A DNA stretch of 64,000 nt, taken from contig NZ_CP109583.1 in assembly GCF_036250755.1 (NCBI RefSeq), forward strand, positions 6,611,501 to 6,675,500, in the 5' to 3' direction. The stretch is from Streptomyces uncialis. Its GTDB lineage: Bacteria > Actinomycetota > Actinomycetes > Streptomycetales > Streptomycetaceae. The notes under the pieces were generated by a model that did not search any database, was not told the DNA's origin, and saw only the letters and a list, made by a program, of their open reading frames with translations. Position 1 is the stretch's first letter, and the number at the start of each line of letters is the position of its first letter. Of the stretch, positions 53,832 through 62,369 are shown one piece after another. Made by a program: the position numbers and the translations under genes.

Positions 53832-54646
53832 CCCCGCCGCCCCGGCCCACCGGAGAGCCGACCCGACGGCCCCTCGGAAAGCCCACGGGTCAGGCCACGG
53901 GACAGCCCGCCGACCGGCCCCGGCAGGCCCGCCGCAGCCACCGCCGGGCCCGGACCCCCCTCGCCGCCCTGCTGCTCGCCCTCCTCGCCGCCGTCACCGC
54001 CGTGACGACGGCCGCCGCACCCGCACAGGCCGCCGGATACCGGTACTGGTCCTTCTGGGACCTCACCGACGGCACCTGGACGTACGCGAACCAGGGGCCG
54101 TCGATCGCGCGGCCCGGGGACGGCGACGTCCAGGGGTTCCGGTTCGCGGTCAGCGAGAACTCGCAGGACGCGGCCAAACCGCGCGGACCGCACGACTTCG
54201 GCGCGATCTGCGGCGCCACCGACGCCCGCGACGGGAGCAAGCGCGTCGCGCTCGTCGTCGACTTCGGGACCCGTGCCGACGCCACCGGCGGGGAGAACCC
54301 GCCCGCGCCCCGTACCGCCTGCGCCCGGGTCGCCGAGGACGCGACCAGCGCCGAGGCGCTCGCCTCGGTCGCCGAGCCGCTGCGGTACGACAGCAACGCC
54401 CTGCTCTGCGCGATCGACGGCTACCCCCGCACCGGCTGCGGCGAACAGGTCTCCGGCGACACCCCCGGGGACACCCCCGGGGACAGCCCCGGGGACACCC
54501 CCGGGACCTCCGGTGACACCGGCACGGCCTCCGGCGACGCCGCCGACGCGGACAGCGGTGGCCCGTCCGCCGGGGTGTACGCCGGGATCGCCGCCGTCGT
54601 CCTGCTCGCCGCCGCCGCGCTGTGGCAGTCCCGCCGACGGCGCTGA
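53828..54646 (+). CDS. Exported, anchored protein of the B12 uptake operon
   Basis: 272 residues, GTG inside the previous stop (GTGA). A 50-residue basic lead, signal helix (LAALLLALLAAVTAVTTA) cleaved near AQA-AG, a ~155-residue domain starting GYRYWSFWDLTDGTWTYANQ, a repeat stalk (GDTPGDTPGDSPGDTPG), a helix (VYAGIAAVVLLAAAALW) and RRRR anchor. The aromatic pattern YW-FW...W-Y...DGDVQGFRF recalls the small beta domain DUF4430 found at the C-terminus of intrinsic factor, but I cannot confirm this. Three cysteines. Coexpressed with the alpha-barrel protein and ECF transporter. Confidence 0.8.
   Translation: MTPPPRPTGEPTRRPLGKPTGQATGQPADRPRQARRSHRRARTPLAALLLALLAAVTAVTTAAAPAQAAGYRYWSFWDLTDGTWTYANQGPSIARPGDGDVQGFRFAVSENSQDAAKPRGPHDFGAICGATDARDGSKRVALVVDFGTRADATGGENPPAPRTACARVAEDATSAEALASVAEPLRYDSNALLCAIDGYPRTGCGEQVSGDTPGDTPGDSPGDTPGTSGDTGTASGDAADADSGGPSAGVYAGIAAVVLLAAAALWQSRRRR
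54455..54502 (+). repeat. 12-bp in-frame repeat, 4 copies
   Basis: GGGGACACCCCC repeated four times, encoding GDTP units of the stalk. Confidence 0.9.
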
Positions 54647-54659
54647 CCGGAGCCCGACC

Positions 54660-55868
54660 GTGCCCGTGACCCCGCCCCCGAAGCCCGCCGCCGAGCGCAC
54701 CCCCGCCCGGCGCGCGGCGCGGCCCGCGCGCGGGCCGCGCCGCCCGTACGCGCCCGCCGCGACCCGGGCGAACGCGCTGCACCCCGGCGCCTGGTGGGTC
54801 TGGGCGCTCGGGCTCGGGGTCGCCGCGTCCCGCACCACCAACCCGCTGCTGCTCGGGCTGCTCGTCGCGGTCGCCGGGTACGTCGTCGCGGCGCGCCGCA
54901 CCGAGGCGCCCTGGGCCCGCTCGTACGGCGCGTTCGTCAAGATCGCGCTCGTCGTCCTCGGGGTGCGGCTGGTCTTCGCGGTGCTGCTGGGCTCCCCGAT
55001 CCCCGGCAGCCATGTCCTGGTGACCCTCCCGGAGGTCCCGCTGCCCGACTGGGCGCAGGGGGTGCGGATCGGCGGCCGGGTCACCGCCGAGGGACTCGTC
55101 TTCGCGCTGTACGACGGGCTGAAGCTCGCCACGCTGCTCATCTGCGTCGGCGCCGCCAACGCGCTGGCCAACCCGTCCCGGCTGCTGAAGTCCCTGCCTG
55201 GCGCCCTGTACGAGGCCGGGGTCGCCGTGGTGGTGGCCCTGACGTTCGCCCCCAACCTGATCGCGGACGTCCGGCGGCTGCGCTCCGCCCGCCGGCTGCG
55301 GGGCCGTCCCGACCGGGGGCTGCGCGGGCTGCTCCAGGTGGGGCTGCCCGTCCTTGAGGGCGCACTGGAACGCTCGGTCGCGCTCGCCGCCGCGATGGAC
55401 GCGCGCGGCTACGGCCGTACCGCCGATGTCCCCGCCCCGGTCCGCAGACTGACCGCCGCGCTCACCCTCGGCGGACTGCTCGGGGTGTGCGCCGGGACGT
55501 ACGGGGTGCTCGGCGCGGCGGGCGCCGGGTACGCGCTGCCGCTGCTGGCCCTGGGGACCGCCGCCGCGCTCGGCGGACTGTGGCTCGGCGGGCGGCGCTC
55601 GGTGCGCACCCGCTACCGCCCCGACGCCTGGGGCGCGCGTGCCTGGCTCGTCGCCGGTTCCGGCGTGGTGGTCGCGCTGGCGCTCATCCGGTTCGGGTCG
55701 CTGGACCCGGACGCCCTGCGGCCCGGGGTCGTCCCGCTCACCGCCCCGGAACTGCCGCTGTGGCCCGCCCTGGCGATCCTCGCCGGACTTCTCCCCGCGC
55801 TGATCGCCCCGGCGCCCGTCCGGCCCGGGGAACCGGCACCGGGGCCAAGGAAGGACACCCGCCCGTGA
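54660..55868 (+). CDS. ECF transporter T component (EcfT/CbiQ family)
   Basis: 402 residues from GTG 54660 (GGAG 7 nt upstream). A 45-residue Pro/Arg lead, four to six membrane helices in the first half, and the coupling region with the Ala-Arg-Gly signature (LAAAMDARGYGR, residue ~250) that engages the ATPases. A C-terminal extension adds about three helices (LLALGTAAALGGLWLG; WLVAGSGVVVALALI; LWPALAILAGLL), longer than typical EcfT (~260). It is the membrane coupling subunit of the B12-regulated operon; its stop overlaps the ATPase gene. Confidence 0.9.
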   Translation: MPVTPPPKPAAERTPARRAARPARGPRRPYAPAATRANALHPGAWWVWALGLGVAASRTTNPLLLGLLVAVAGYVVAARRTEAPWARSYGAFVKIALVVLGVRLVFAVLLGSPIPGSHVLVTLPEVPLPDWAQGVRIGGRVTAEGLVFALYDGLKLATLLICVGAANALANPSRLLKSLPGALYEAGVAVVVALTFAPNLIADVRRLRSARRLRGRPDRGLRGLLQVGLPVLEGALERSVALAAAMDARGYGRTADVPAPVRRLTAALTLGGLLGVCAGTYGVLGAAGAGYALPLLALGTAAALGGLWLGGRRSVRTRYRPDAWGARAWLVAGSGVVVALALIRFGSLDPDALRPGVVPLTAPELPLWPALAILAGLLPALIAPAPVRPGEPAPGPRKDTRP

Positions 55869-57475
55869 TCCGCTTCGAGAACGTGTCCGTCCGCTACGAC
55901 GGGCAGGAGCACCCCGCGCTGCGGGACGCCGACTTCGAGGTGCCCGAGGGCGAACTCGTGCTGCTCGTCGGACCGTCCGGGTCCGGCAAGTCCACCCTGC
56001 TCGGGGCGGTCAGCGGACTCGTCCCGCACTTCACCGGCGGCACCCTGCGCGGCCGGGTCACCGTCGCGGGCCGCGACACCCGTACCCATAAGCCGCGGGA
56101 GCTCGCCGATGTCGTCGGCACCGTCGGACAGGACCCGCTGGCCCACTTCGTCACCGACACGGTCGAGGACGAACTCGCCTACGGCATGGAGTCCATGGGC
56201 ACCGCCCCGGACGTGATGCGCCGCCGGGTCGAGGAGACCCTGGACCTGCTCGGGCTCACCGAACTGCGCGACCGCCCGATCGCCACCCTCTCCGGCGGCC
56301 AGCGCCAGCGCGTCGCGATCGGCTCCGTCCTCACCCCGCACCCCCGGGTCCTGGTCCTGGACGAGCCGACCTCCGCCCTCGACCCGGCCGCCGCCGAGGA
56401 GGTGCTGGCCGTCCTCCAGCGGCTGGTCCACGACCTCGGGACGACCGTCCTGATGGCCGAGCACCGGCTCGAACGGGTCGTCCAGTACGCCGACCAGGTG
56501 CTGCTGCTGCCCGGCCCCGGCGAACGCCCGCGGCTCGGGGAACCCGGACGGATCATGGCCGACTCGCCCGTCCGGCCGCCCGTGGTGGAACTGGGACGGC
56601 TCGCGGGCTGGTCACCGCTGCCGCTGAGCGTCCGGGACGCCCGGCGCAAGGCCGGCCCCCTGCGCGAACGCCTCGCGGACGCCCCCCGGCCCGCCGCGCC
56701 CGCGCCCTCGGACCCGGACACCCCGCCGGTCGCCCGGCTCAGCGGGGCCGGGGTCCGCCGGGGCCACATCGAGGCGCTGCGCCGGATCACCCTCACCCTC
56801 GGACCGGGGGAGACCGTCGCGCTCATGGGCCGCAACGGCGCCGGGAAGTCGACCCTGCTGTCGGCCCTCGTCGGACTGGTCCGCCCCAGCGAGGGCACCG
56901 TCCGGGTCGGGGACGCCGTACCGCACCGCGCCAAGCCGCGTGATCTGATCCGCCGCGTCGGACTCGTCCCCCAGGAACCCCGCGACCTGCTCCACGCCGA
57001 CACCGTCGCCGCCGAGTGCGCCGCCGCCGACCGGGACGCCGGTGCCGCGCCCGGCACCTGCCGCGCCCTGGTGAGCGACCTGCTCCCCGGGATCGCCGAC
57101 GGCACCCACCCCCGTGACCTCTCCGAGGGACAGCGGCTGGTCCTCGCGCTCGCCGTCGTCCTCGCCGCCCGGCCCCCGCTGCTGCTGCTCGACGAACCGA
57201 CCCGGGGCCTCGACTACGCCGCCAAGGCCCGGCTGCTCACCGTCCTGCGGGCGCTCGCCGCCGACGGCCACACCATCGTGCTGGCCACCCATGACGTGGA
57301 ACTCGCCGCCGAACTGGCCCACCGGGTGCTGATCCTCGCCGACGGCGAGAGCGTCGCGGACGGCCCGGCCGCCGAGGTCGTCGTCGCGTCCCCGTCCTTC
57401 GCCCCGCAGGTCGCCAAGGTGCTCGGCACCGGACCGTGGCTGACCGTCGCCCAGGTCCGCGAGGCCCTGCGATGA
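55865..57475 (+). CDS. ECF transporter fused ATPase (A-A')
   Basis: 536 residues, GTG start overlapping the T-component stop by 4 bp. Two ABC ATPase domains: the first with Walker A GPSGSGKST (36-44), signature LSGGQRQRVAIG and Walker B VLVLDEPTSALD; the second with Walker A GRNGAGKST (~322-330), Q-loop LVPQEPRDLL, a changed signature LSEGQRLVLAL and Walker B LLLLDEPTRGLD. Corresponds to EcfA and EcfA' fused. Powers substrate release from the S component. Confidence 0.95.
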   Translation: MIRFENVSVRYDGQEHPALRDADFEVPEGELVLLVGPSGSGKSTLLGAVSGLVPHFTGGTLRGRVTVAGRDTRTHKPRELADVVGTVGQDPLAHFVTDTVEDELAYGMESMGTAPDVMRRRVEETLDLLGLTELRDRPIATLSGGQRQRVAIGSVLTPHPRVLVLDEPTSALDPAAAEEVLAVLQRLVHDLGTTVLMAEHRLERVVQYADQVLLLPGPGERPRLGEPGRIMADSPVRPPVVELGRLAGWSPLPLSVRDARRKAGPLRERLADAPRPAAPAPSDPDTPPVARLSGAGVRRGHIEALRRITLTLGPGETVALMGRNGAGKSTLLSALVGLVRPSEGTVRVGDAVPHRAKPRDLIRRVGLVPQEPRDLLHADTVAAECAAADRDAGAAPGTCRALVSDLLPGIADGTHPRDLSEGQRLVLALAVVLAARPPLLLLDEPTRGLDYAAKARLLTVLRALAADGHTIVLATHDVELAAELAHRVLILADGESVADGPAAEVVVASPSFAPQVAKVLGTGPWLTVAQVREALR

Positions 57476-58389
57476 CGGCCCGCCCGCCGCGCCACGACCG
57501 GGCGGTCCGCGCGGTACGGCTCGGACCGCGCTCCGCCGCCGCCCTCGCGCTCGTCGGCGCGGTCGGTGTCGCCGGGTTCGGCTGGCCGTTCCTCGCGGAC
57601 CCCGCCTCCTCCGTGAACGCGCACTCCCAGGACGCCCCCTGGCTCTTCGCCGCGCTCCTCGTGCTGCTCATCGGGGTGGTCGCGGCGACGATCTCCGAGT
57701 CCGGGCTCGGCGCCAAGGCCGTCGCGATGCTCGGGGTGCTCGCCGCGACGGGCGCGGCCCTGCGCCCGCTGGGCGCGGGCACCGCCGGGCTGGAGCCCAT
57801 GTTCTTCCTGATGGTGCTCAGCGGACGGGTCCTCGGACCGGGCTTCGGGTTCGTGCTCGGCGCGCTCACCATGTTCGCCTCGGCGCTGCTCACCGGCGGC
57901 GTCGGCCCCTGGCTGCCGTTCCAGATGCTCGCCATGGGCTGGTTCACGCTCGGCGCCGGGCTGCTGCCCGGCCCCGACCGGCTGCGCGGCACGGGCGAAC
58001 GGCTGCTGCTCGCCGCGTACGGGTTCGTGGCGGCGTTCGCGTACGGCACGGTCATGAACCTCGCGGGCTGGCCGTTCATGGGCGAGCTGACGTCGAGCGT
58101 GGCGTTCCGGCCGGGTGAGCCGGTCGGGGAGAACCTGGTCCGGTTCCTCGCCTACTGCGTCGCGACCTCCCTGGGCTGGGACCTCGGCCGGGCGGTGCTG
58201 ACCGTCGTACTGACCCTGGCCCTCGGCGGGACCGTGCTGCGGGCGCTGCGGCGCGCGACCCGCCGGGCCGCCTTCGAGGCGCCGGTGGCCTTCGAGGAGC
58301 CGGTGACCGCCGGGGAGCCCGGGGCCGCCGGTGCCCCGCCCGGCGCGGAGGTACGGGCGGCGGCCGACGGGGTGCCCGGCGGGACGTAG
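57472..58389 (+). CDS. ECF transporter substrate-binding S component
   Basis: 305 residues, ATG overlapping the ATPase stop by 4 bp. Six to seven hydrophobic helices; GFGWPFLADP after helix 1, MFFLMVLSGRVLGPGFGFVLGALTMFASALLTGGVGPWLPFQM in the centre and LAGWPFMGEL later are typical of large S components. Charged C-terminal tail of ~50 residues. The cobalamin riboswitch makes B12 or a corrinoid precursor the likely substrate; cobalt is less likely because no CbiN-like partner is present. Last gene of the operon. Confidence 0.88.
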   Translation: MTARPPRHDRAVRAVRLGPRSAAALALVGAVGVAGFGWPFLADPASSVNAHSQDAPWLFAALLVLLIGVVAATISESGLGAKAVAMLGVLAATGAALRPLGAGTAGLEPMFFLMVLSGRVLGPGFGFVLGALTMFASALLTGGVGPWLPFQMLAMGWFTLGAGLLPGPDRLRGTGERLLLAAYGFVAAFAYGTVMNLAGWPFMGELTSSVAFRPGEPVGENLVRFLAYCVATSLGWDLGRAVLTVVLTLALGGTVLRALRRATRRAAFEAPVAFEEPVTAGEPGAAGAPPGAEVRAAADGVPGGT

Positions 58390-58834
58390 GGACCGTGGTC
58401 CCGGTCACCTTCCGGGGCTCCCGGGCCCGCTCCCGACCCCCTGTCCGTGCGGCGCCGGTCACATTCCCCGGCGCCGCCGTGTGCCTCCGTGAACGCGGTC
58501 CGTGAGCCGCCGGGGGCCCCGCTGGTGAGGAGTCCCACAGGACTTCGCCCTCCACTACCCGGGGTCGTAGCCGCATTTCCTTGACGTGTTCGCGTCGTCA
58601 GGGGGTCTGACCTGGGGATTGAGAGCCAGCTCACAGAGCGGACCGATCGGGCACATGCGACTCCCACTAGTAAAAGGGGTCATTGCGGGAGCTTCCCCGG
58701 CCTGCTTCTCTGGATCGAGTCGCACGGCGCCGATGTGCCCACCCGGGCCACGGCGCCCACGCTTTCCCCCTCCCGGCCGAGCCGGGGCCACGGATCGCGT
58801 ACGACCGTCCTCGACCCCGACCGGAAGGTCTTTC
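58390..58834. other. Leader region before transglycosylase-like gene
   Basis: 445 bp. An inverted repeat TTGACG-TGTTCG-CGTCGTCA lies near 58580-58597, and TTGACG could serve as a -35. The GC content drops around 58660-58690 (ACTAGTAAAAGGGGTCATT). A structured leader is plausible, since Streptomyces wall hydrolases are often riboswitch-controlled, but I do not find the conserved ydaO (c-di-AMP) sequences. Confidence 0.4.
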
Positions 58835-59290
58835 GTGTTCGCCTCCACCGCTTCCCTGATCCGTCGTACCGCTTCCCCGAAGAAGGCCCTCGCCGGTGCC
58901 GCCGTCGCCGCCGCCACGACCGGGATGCTTCTCGCCTCCGGCCCCGCGCAGGCCGCCACGCCCGCCCAGGCCGCTCCGGTGTCCGCGCAGACGGTCAAGG
59001 CGGCGTCGGCCAAGACGATCGCGAAGAAGCTGATCCCGGACAGCACGCAGTACACCGCCTTCGAGAAGATCATCACCCGTGAGTCCAACTGGGACGTCAC
59101 GGCGCAGAACTCCTCCTCGGGCGCGTACGGCCTGGTCCAGGCCCTCCCGGGCACCAAGATGGCCACCCATGGGTCCGACTGGCGGACCAACCCCGAGACC
59201 CAGATCAAGTGGGGCCTCGACTACATGGAGGACCGCTACGGCAGCCCCGTCGGCGCCTGGAACTTCTGGAAGTCCAACGGCTGGTACTGA
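58835..59290 (+). CDS. Small secreted lytic transglycosylase-like protein
   Basis: 151 residues from GTG 58835 (GGAAGG upstream). Signal peptide ending AQA-AT (GAAVAAATTGMLLASGPAQA). The C-terminal ~85 residues are a compact SLT/aggregation-promoting-factor domain with catalytic Glu in ITRESNWDVTAQN, then SGAYGLVQALPGTKM and WGLDYMEDRYG...AWNFWKSNGWY. Expected to cleave peptidoglycan glycan strands during growth or resuscitation. Perfect terminator downstream. Confidence 0.92.
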   Translation: MFASTASLIRRTASPKKALAGAAVAAATTGMLLASGPAQAATPAQAAPVSAQTVKAASAKTIAKKLIPDSTQYTAFEKIITRESNWDVTAQNSSSGAYGLVQALPGTKMATHGSDWRTNPETQIKWGLDYMEDRYGSPVGAWNFWKSNGWY

Positions 59291-59312
59291 CCCGGCCCGG
59301 CAGTGAACGACA

Positions 59313-59349
59313 CGAAGCGGTGACGCCCCTGGAGGGCGTCACCGCTTCG
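59313..59349 (+). terminator. Terminator after transglycosylase-like gene
   Basis: CGAAGCGGTGACGCCC and GGGCGTCACCGCTTCG: perfect 16-bp stem, 5-nt loop. Confidence 0.9.
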
Positions 59350-59374
59350 CCGTGTCCGCGCACGGACCGCCGGG

Positions 59375-59657
59375 TCAGCGGCCCCGGTAGGCGTCCCGGA
59401 CGGTGACCGTCGCGGTGGTGCCGTCCCGGTCGGCCACCCGCGCCCGCAGCGCGACACCCCGGCCCGCGGCCGGGTTCCGTACGCTCACCCGGCCGTCGCG
59501 GACCGGGCGCTCCCGCCAGGTCACGCCGCCGTCGTACGGGACGGCCACGGTGAGCGGGAGCGGCCGGTCCTGTGGTGAGCGCGGCGGTGACCGCGAGGGC
59601 GGTGACGAGGGCCCTGGCCCCCGGACCGCCGGTTCTTCCGTTGCGTGTGTGGTGCAT
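59375..59657 (-). pseudogene. Remnant of a secreted subtilase-like protein
   Basis: From ATG 59657, preceded by AAGGGGAG, the frame encodes a signal peptide (ARALVTALAVTAALTTGPAAPA). Protein-like sequence then continues in a different frame to the stop at 59375: LTVAVPYDGGVTWRERPVRD ... LRARVADRDG ... VRDAYRGR, which resembles the C-terminal beta domain of secreted S8 peptidases. A deletion with frameshift near 59570 seems to have removed the catalytic domain. The family assignment is tentative; the two-frame structure is directly visible. Confidence 0.5.
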
Positions 59658-60085
59658 GTCTCCCCTTGCCGCAGGTGCGGAGGAGCGATTCGAGCAGGGC
59701 CCGGCGGCCGGGCGGACCGGATCGCGGGGAACGGGGCGGCATTGCGCCAACGACGCGGTACGGGCCGGGGGCGGACGTCGCCCGTGACCGCCCCGGGATC
59801 CGGCCCGCACCGGACCCGATCGCGGCCCGCGCCAACGGAGTTGCTCTCATTCGGGGTTCGGCATGTCCATGCAGGTCGCACGGCTTCGTACGGTATCCGC
59901 GATCCGGAATCCGCCCCGGACGCCGCCCTCTCCGTACAGGTCGGGGGCGGTTCCCCGGGCCCTCCCGGGGCGGCCGGACACCGATCCGGTGGCCCGTCCC
60001 GGTGAACGTTTCCGCGTGATCTCGCGTCTAGGCTGAGGAACCCTGTCCCGCATCAGCCCTCCGGGCCCCAGCAGAAACGGTCACC
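59658..60085. other. Divergent intergenic region
   Basis: 428 bp between the remnant and the large membrane protein. Less biased codon structure and no gene. TCTAGGCT at about 60028 could be a -10 for the downstream gene. Confidence 0.45.
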
Positions 60086-61876
60086 GTGGTCGCCGAGCCG
60101 TCAGCCCTCACCGAGCCCCGCACGGACTCCGCACGGGAGGCGGCGCCAGGACCCTCACGTACGGCAGCACGGCAGTCCGGGACACTCACCCCGCAGCCGC
60201 GCGCACCGCAGCCGCCCGAGGTCACCCGGACCCCGCGGCTCCCCGGTTCCCCCGGCACCGGCACCACCCCGGCGGGCACCGGCACCGGCAGGGCCCCGAC
60301 CCGCGCCGAGCGGCTGCGCGCCCTCGCCGAACGCCACCGCGTCCCGCTGATCGCGACCCTGCCCACCCTGCCGCTGTACGTGGTGTGGTGGGCGTTCCTC
60401 GCCACCGGCGGCGGCGACCTCGCCGCGCAGCAGGCCTGGGCCTGGTTCGGCTCGGAGCACGCGGACTCGCCGTACAACCTCTTCTGGTACGGCGGCACGC
60501 ACACCGCCAACTACAGCCTCATCTCCCCGTACCTGATGGCCGCGGTCGGGGTACGCACGGTCACCGTGCTGTCCGGGCTGGTCTCCGCCTGGCTCGCCGC
60601 GCTCGTCATCCAGCGCACCGGCATCCGCCGCCCGCTCGGACCCGCCGTCCTCTTCTCGATCGCCCTGTGGTGCAACGTCGCCTCCGGCCGCACCACGTTC
60701 GCCCTCGGCCTCGCCTTCGCCCTCGCGGGCATGCTCGCCCTCACGGGACGCCGCCGGGACCTCGGCCGGGCCGGACTGTGGGCGCTGCTGGCGACCATGG
60801 CCAGCCCCGTCGCCGGACTGTTCCTCGCCGTCGCGGGCGCCGGCTGGCTGCTGGTCCGCGACTGGGGCCGCGCCGCCGTCCTGCTGATCCCGCCGGCCCT
60901 CGTCGTCGCCGCTACCAGCCTGCTCTTCCCGTTCAAGGGCGAACAGCCCATGGCGGCCGACCGGATACTGCCCCCGGTCCTGTTCTCCCTCGTACTGGTC
61001 GCCGCCGCGCCCCGCAACTGGCGGGTGCTGCGCTGGGGCGCCCTCGTCTACGCGGTCGGCGTGGTCCTCACGTACTTCGTCTCCTCGCCGATCGGCACCA
61101 ACGTGGAACGGCTCCTCGGGCTCGCGGTGCCGTCCGCGCTGCTCGCGGCGCTGATGGTGCCGGGACTGGACAAGGTCCGGCGGGTCGCGCTCGCCCTGTC
61201 GCTGGTCCTGTCGTCCACCTGGCTGGTCCAGAAGACCGTGGACGACCTGATCGTCTCCACGAAGGTCCCCGCGTGGGCCCAGCACACCGAGGACGTCGTC
61301 GCCGAACTGGAGCGGCTGGGCGCCGACCGGACCCGGGTCGAGGTCGTGCCCGCGCGCAACCACCGGGAGGCCACGGCGTTCGCCCGGCACATGAACCTCG
61401 CGCGCGGCTGGAACCGTCAGCTCGACGTCGAGCGCGGTCGGCTGTTCTACGACGGCTCGTTCTCCCCGAGCGCGTACCGGGCGTGGCTGGACCGCTGGGC
61501 CGTCGGGTACGTGGTGCTGCTGAACGGCAAGCCGGACGGGCCCGCCCAGAAGGAGGCCGCACTGGTCCGGTCCGAGCCGCAGTGGCTGGAGCGGGTGTGG
61601 CGCGACGCGAACTGGACCGTGTACCAGGTGCGGGACGCGGTGCCGCTGGCTTCGGCGCCGGCGACCGTCGTCGACTCCACGAGCACGGACATGGAGATCC
61701 GGATGAGCGAGAAGGGGTCCGCGACGATACGGATCGCGTACTCGCCGTGGCTCCGGGCGGAGGGGGCGTGTCTGCGGCCCCACGGGGAGTACACGCGGCT
61801 CGATGTGCCGGCGGCCGGGGTGTACCGGATCGGCTCCTCCTGGAGCCGTACGGCGGAGCCGGAGTCCTGCGGGTAA
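60086..61876 (+). CDS. Large polytopic membrane protein, possibly glycosyltransferase-like
   Basis: 596 residues, GTG start. Pro/Thr/Arg-rich cytoplasmic lead (1-80), about ten membrane helices (85-400), and a soluble C-terminal domain (400-596). The first loop has FWYGGTHTANYSLISPYL, a His/Tyr-rich outer segment like those in GT-C mannosyl- and arabinosyltransferases, but the usual acidic motif is not clear. The C-terminal part has VEVVPARNHREATAFARHMNLARGWNRQ, resembling YfhO/GT-C tails. I would not assign a reaction. Ends directly at the right inverted repeat. Confidence 0.75.
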   Translation: MVAEPSALTEPRTDSAREAAPGPSRTAARQSGTLTPQPRAPQPPEVTRTPRLPGSPGTGTTPAGTGTGRAPTRAERLRALAERHRVPLIATLPTLPLYVVWWAFLATGGGDLAAQQAWAWFGSEHADSPYNLFWYGGTHTANYSLISPYLMAAVGVRTVTVLSGLVSAWLAALVIQRTGIRRPLGPAVLFSIALWCNVASGRTTFALGLAFALAGMLALTGRRRDLGRAGLWALLATMASPVAGLFLAVAGAGWLLVRDWGRAAVLLIPPALVVAATSLLFPFKGEQPMAADRILPPVLFSLVLVAAAPRNWRVLRWGALVYAVGVVLTYFVSSPIGTNVERLLGLAVPSALLAALMVPGLDKVRRVALALSLVLSSTWLVQKTVDDLIVSTKVPAWAQHTEDVVAELERLGADRTRVEVVPARNHREATAFARHMNLARGWNRQLDVERGRLFYDGSFSPSAYRAWLDRWAVGYVVLLNGKPDGPAQKEAALVRSEPQWLERVWRDANWTVYQVRDAVPLASAPATVVDSTSTDMEIRMSEKGSATIRIAYSPWLRAEGACLRPHGEYTRLDVPAAGVYRIGSSWSRTAEPESCG

Positions 61877-62369
61877 GCCTTCGCTTGCGCCTCTGGGTTT
61901 CCTGTGCGGGACGCACTCCGTTCCTGTGCCGTCGCTCGGTGGTTTCGCGGTTCCCCGCGGGTCGCCTTCGCTTGCGCTTGTGAGGTCTGTCCGGGTGGAC
62001 GTGCTTCGTCCCTGTGCGGGTCGGACGGGGGTGCGCAGTTCCCCGCGCCCCTGGGTTTCTTGTGCTGGGCGTACTTCGTTCCTGTGCCGTCGTTCGGTGG
62101 GTTTGCGCAGTTCCCCGCGCCCCTTTGGGGCGCGTTCTGCTTGTTCTTCGGGTCGGTGCCGGTCGGGATTCTCCGTCCTCGATCCGACACGCTCGGTACG
62201 ACGCTTCCTTGCCCGACTGAAGAGCATCGGAGTCTGCGGGCAGAGATTCCCGCCCACCCCCTTACGTGAGTCCGGCGACTGCGCGAGGAGGGTGGTTCCG
62301 CAAGCGAAGACCCCGCAGACTGACGACAGCCCCAGGTGGGCGCCCTTTCAGGGGCGCGGGGAACTGCGC
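61873..62369. repeat. Right arm of long inverted repeat
   Basis: Reverse-complement counterpart of 51814-52325, about 500 bp. Order: GCCTTCGCTTGCGC blocks, degenerate core near 61950, minus-oriented cores at 62033 and 62105, the shared middle (GGGATTCTCCGTCCTCGATC near 62163; CAGAGATTCCCGCCCACCCC near 62240), then the first plus-oriented core at 62351. The two arms enclose about 9.5 kb. Confidence 0.85.

Noticed and set aside
58390..58834. ydaO/c-di-AMP riboswitch before the transglycosylase-like gene
   Set aside because: Such riboswitches control several Streptomyces wall hydrolases, but the conserved GGGGUGAAU-like and AGCUAACC-like segments are not found in this leader.
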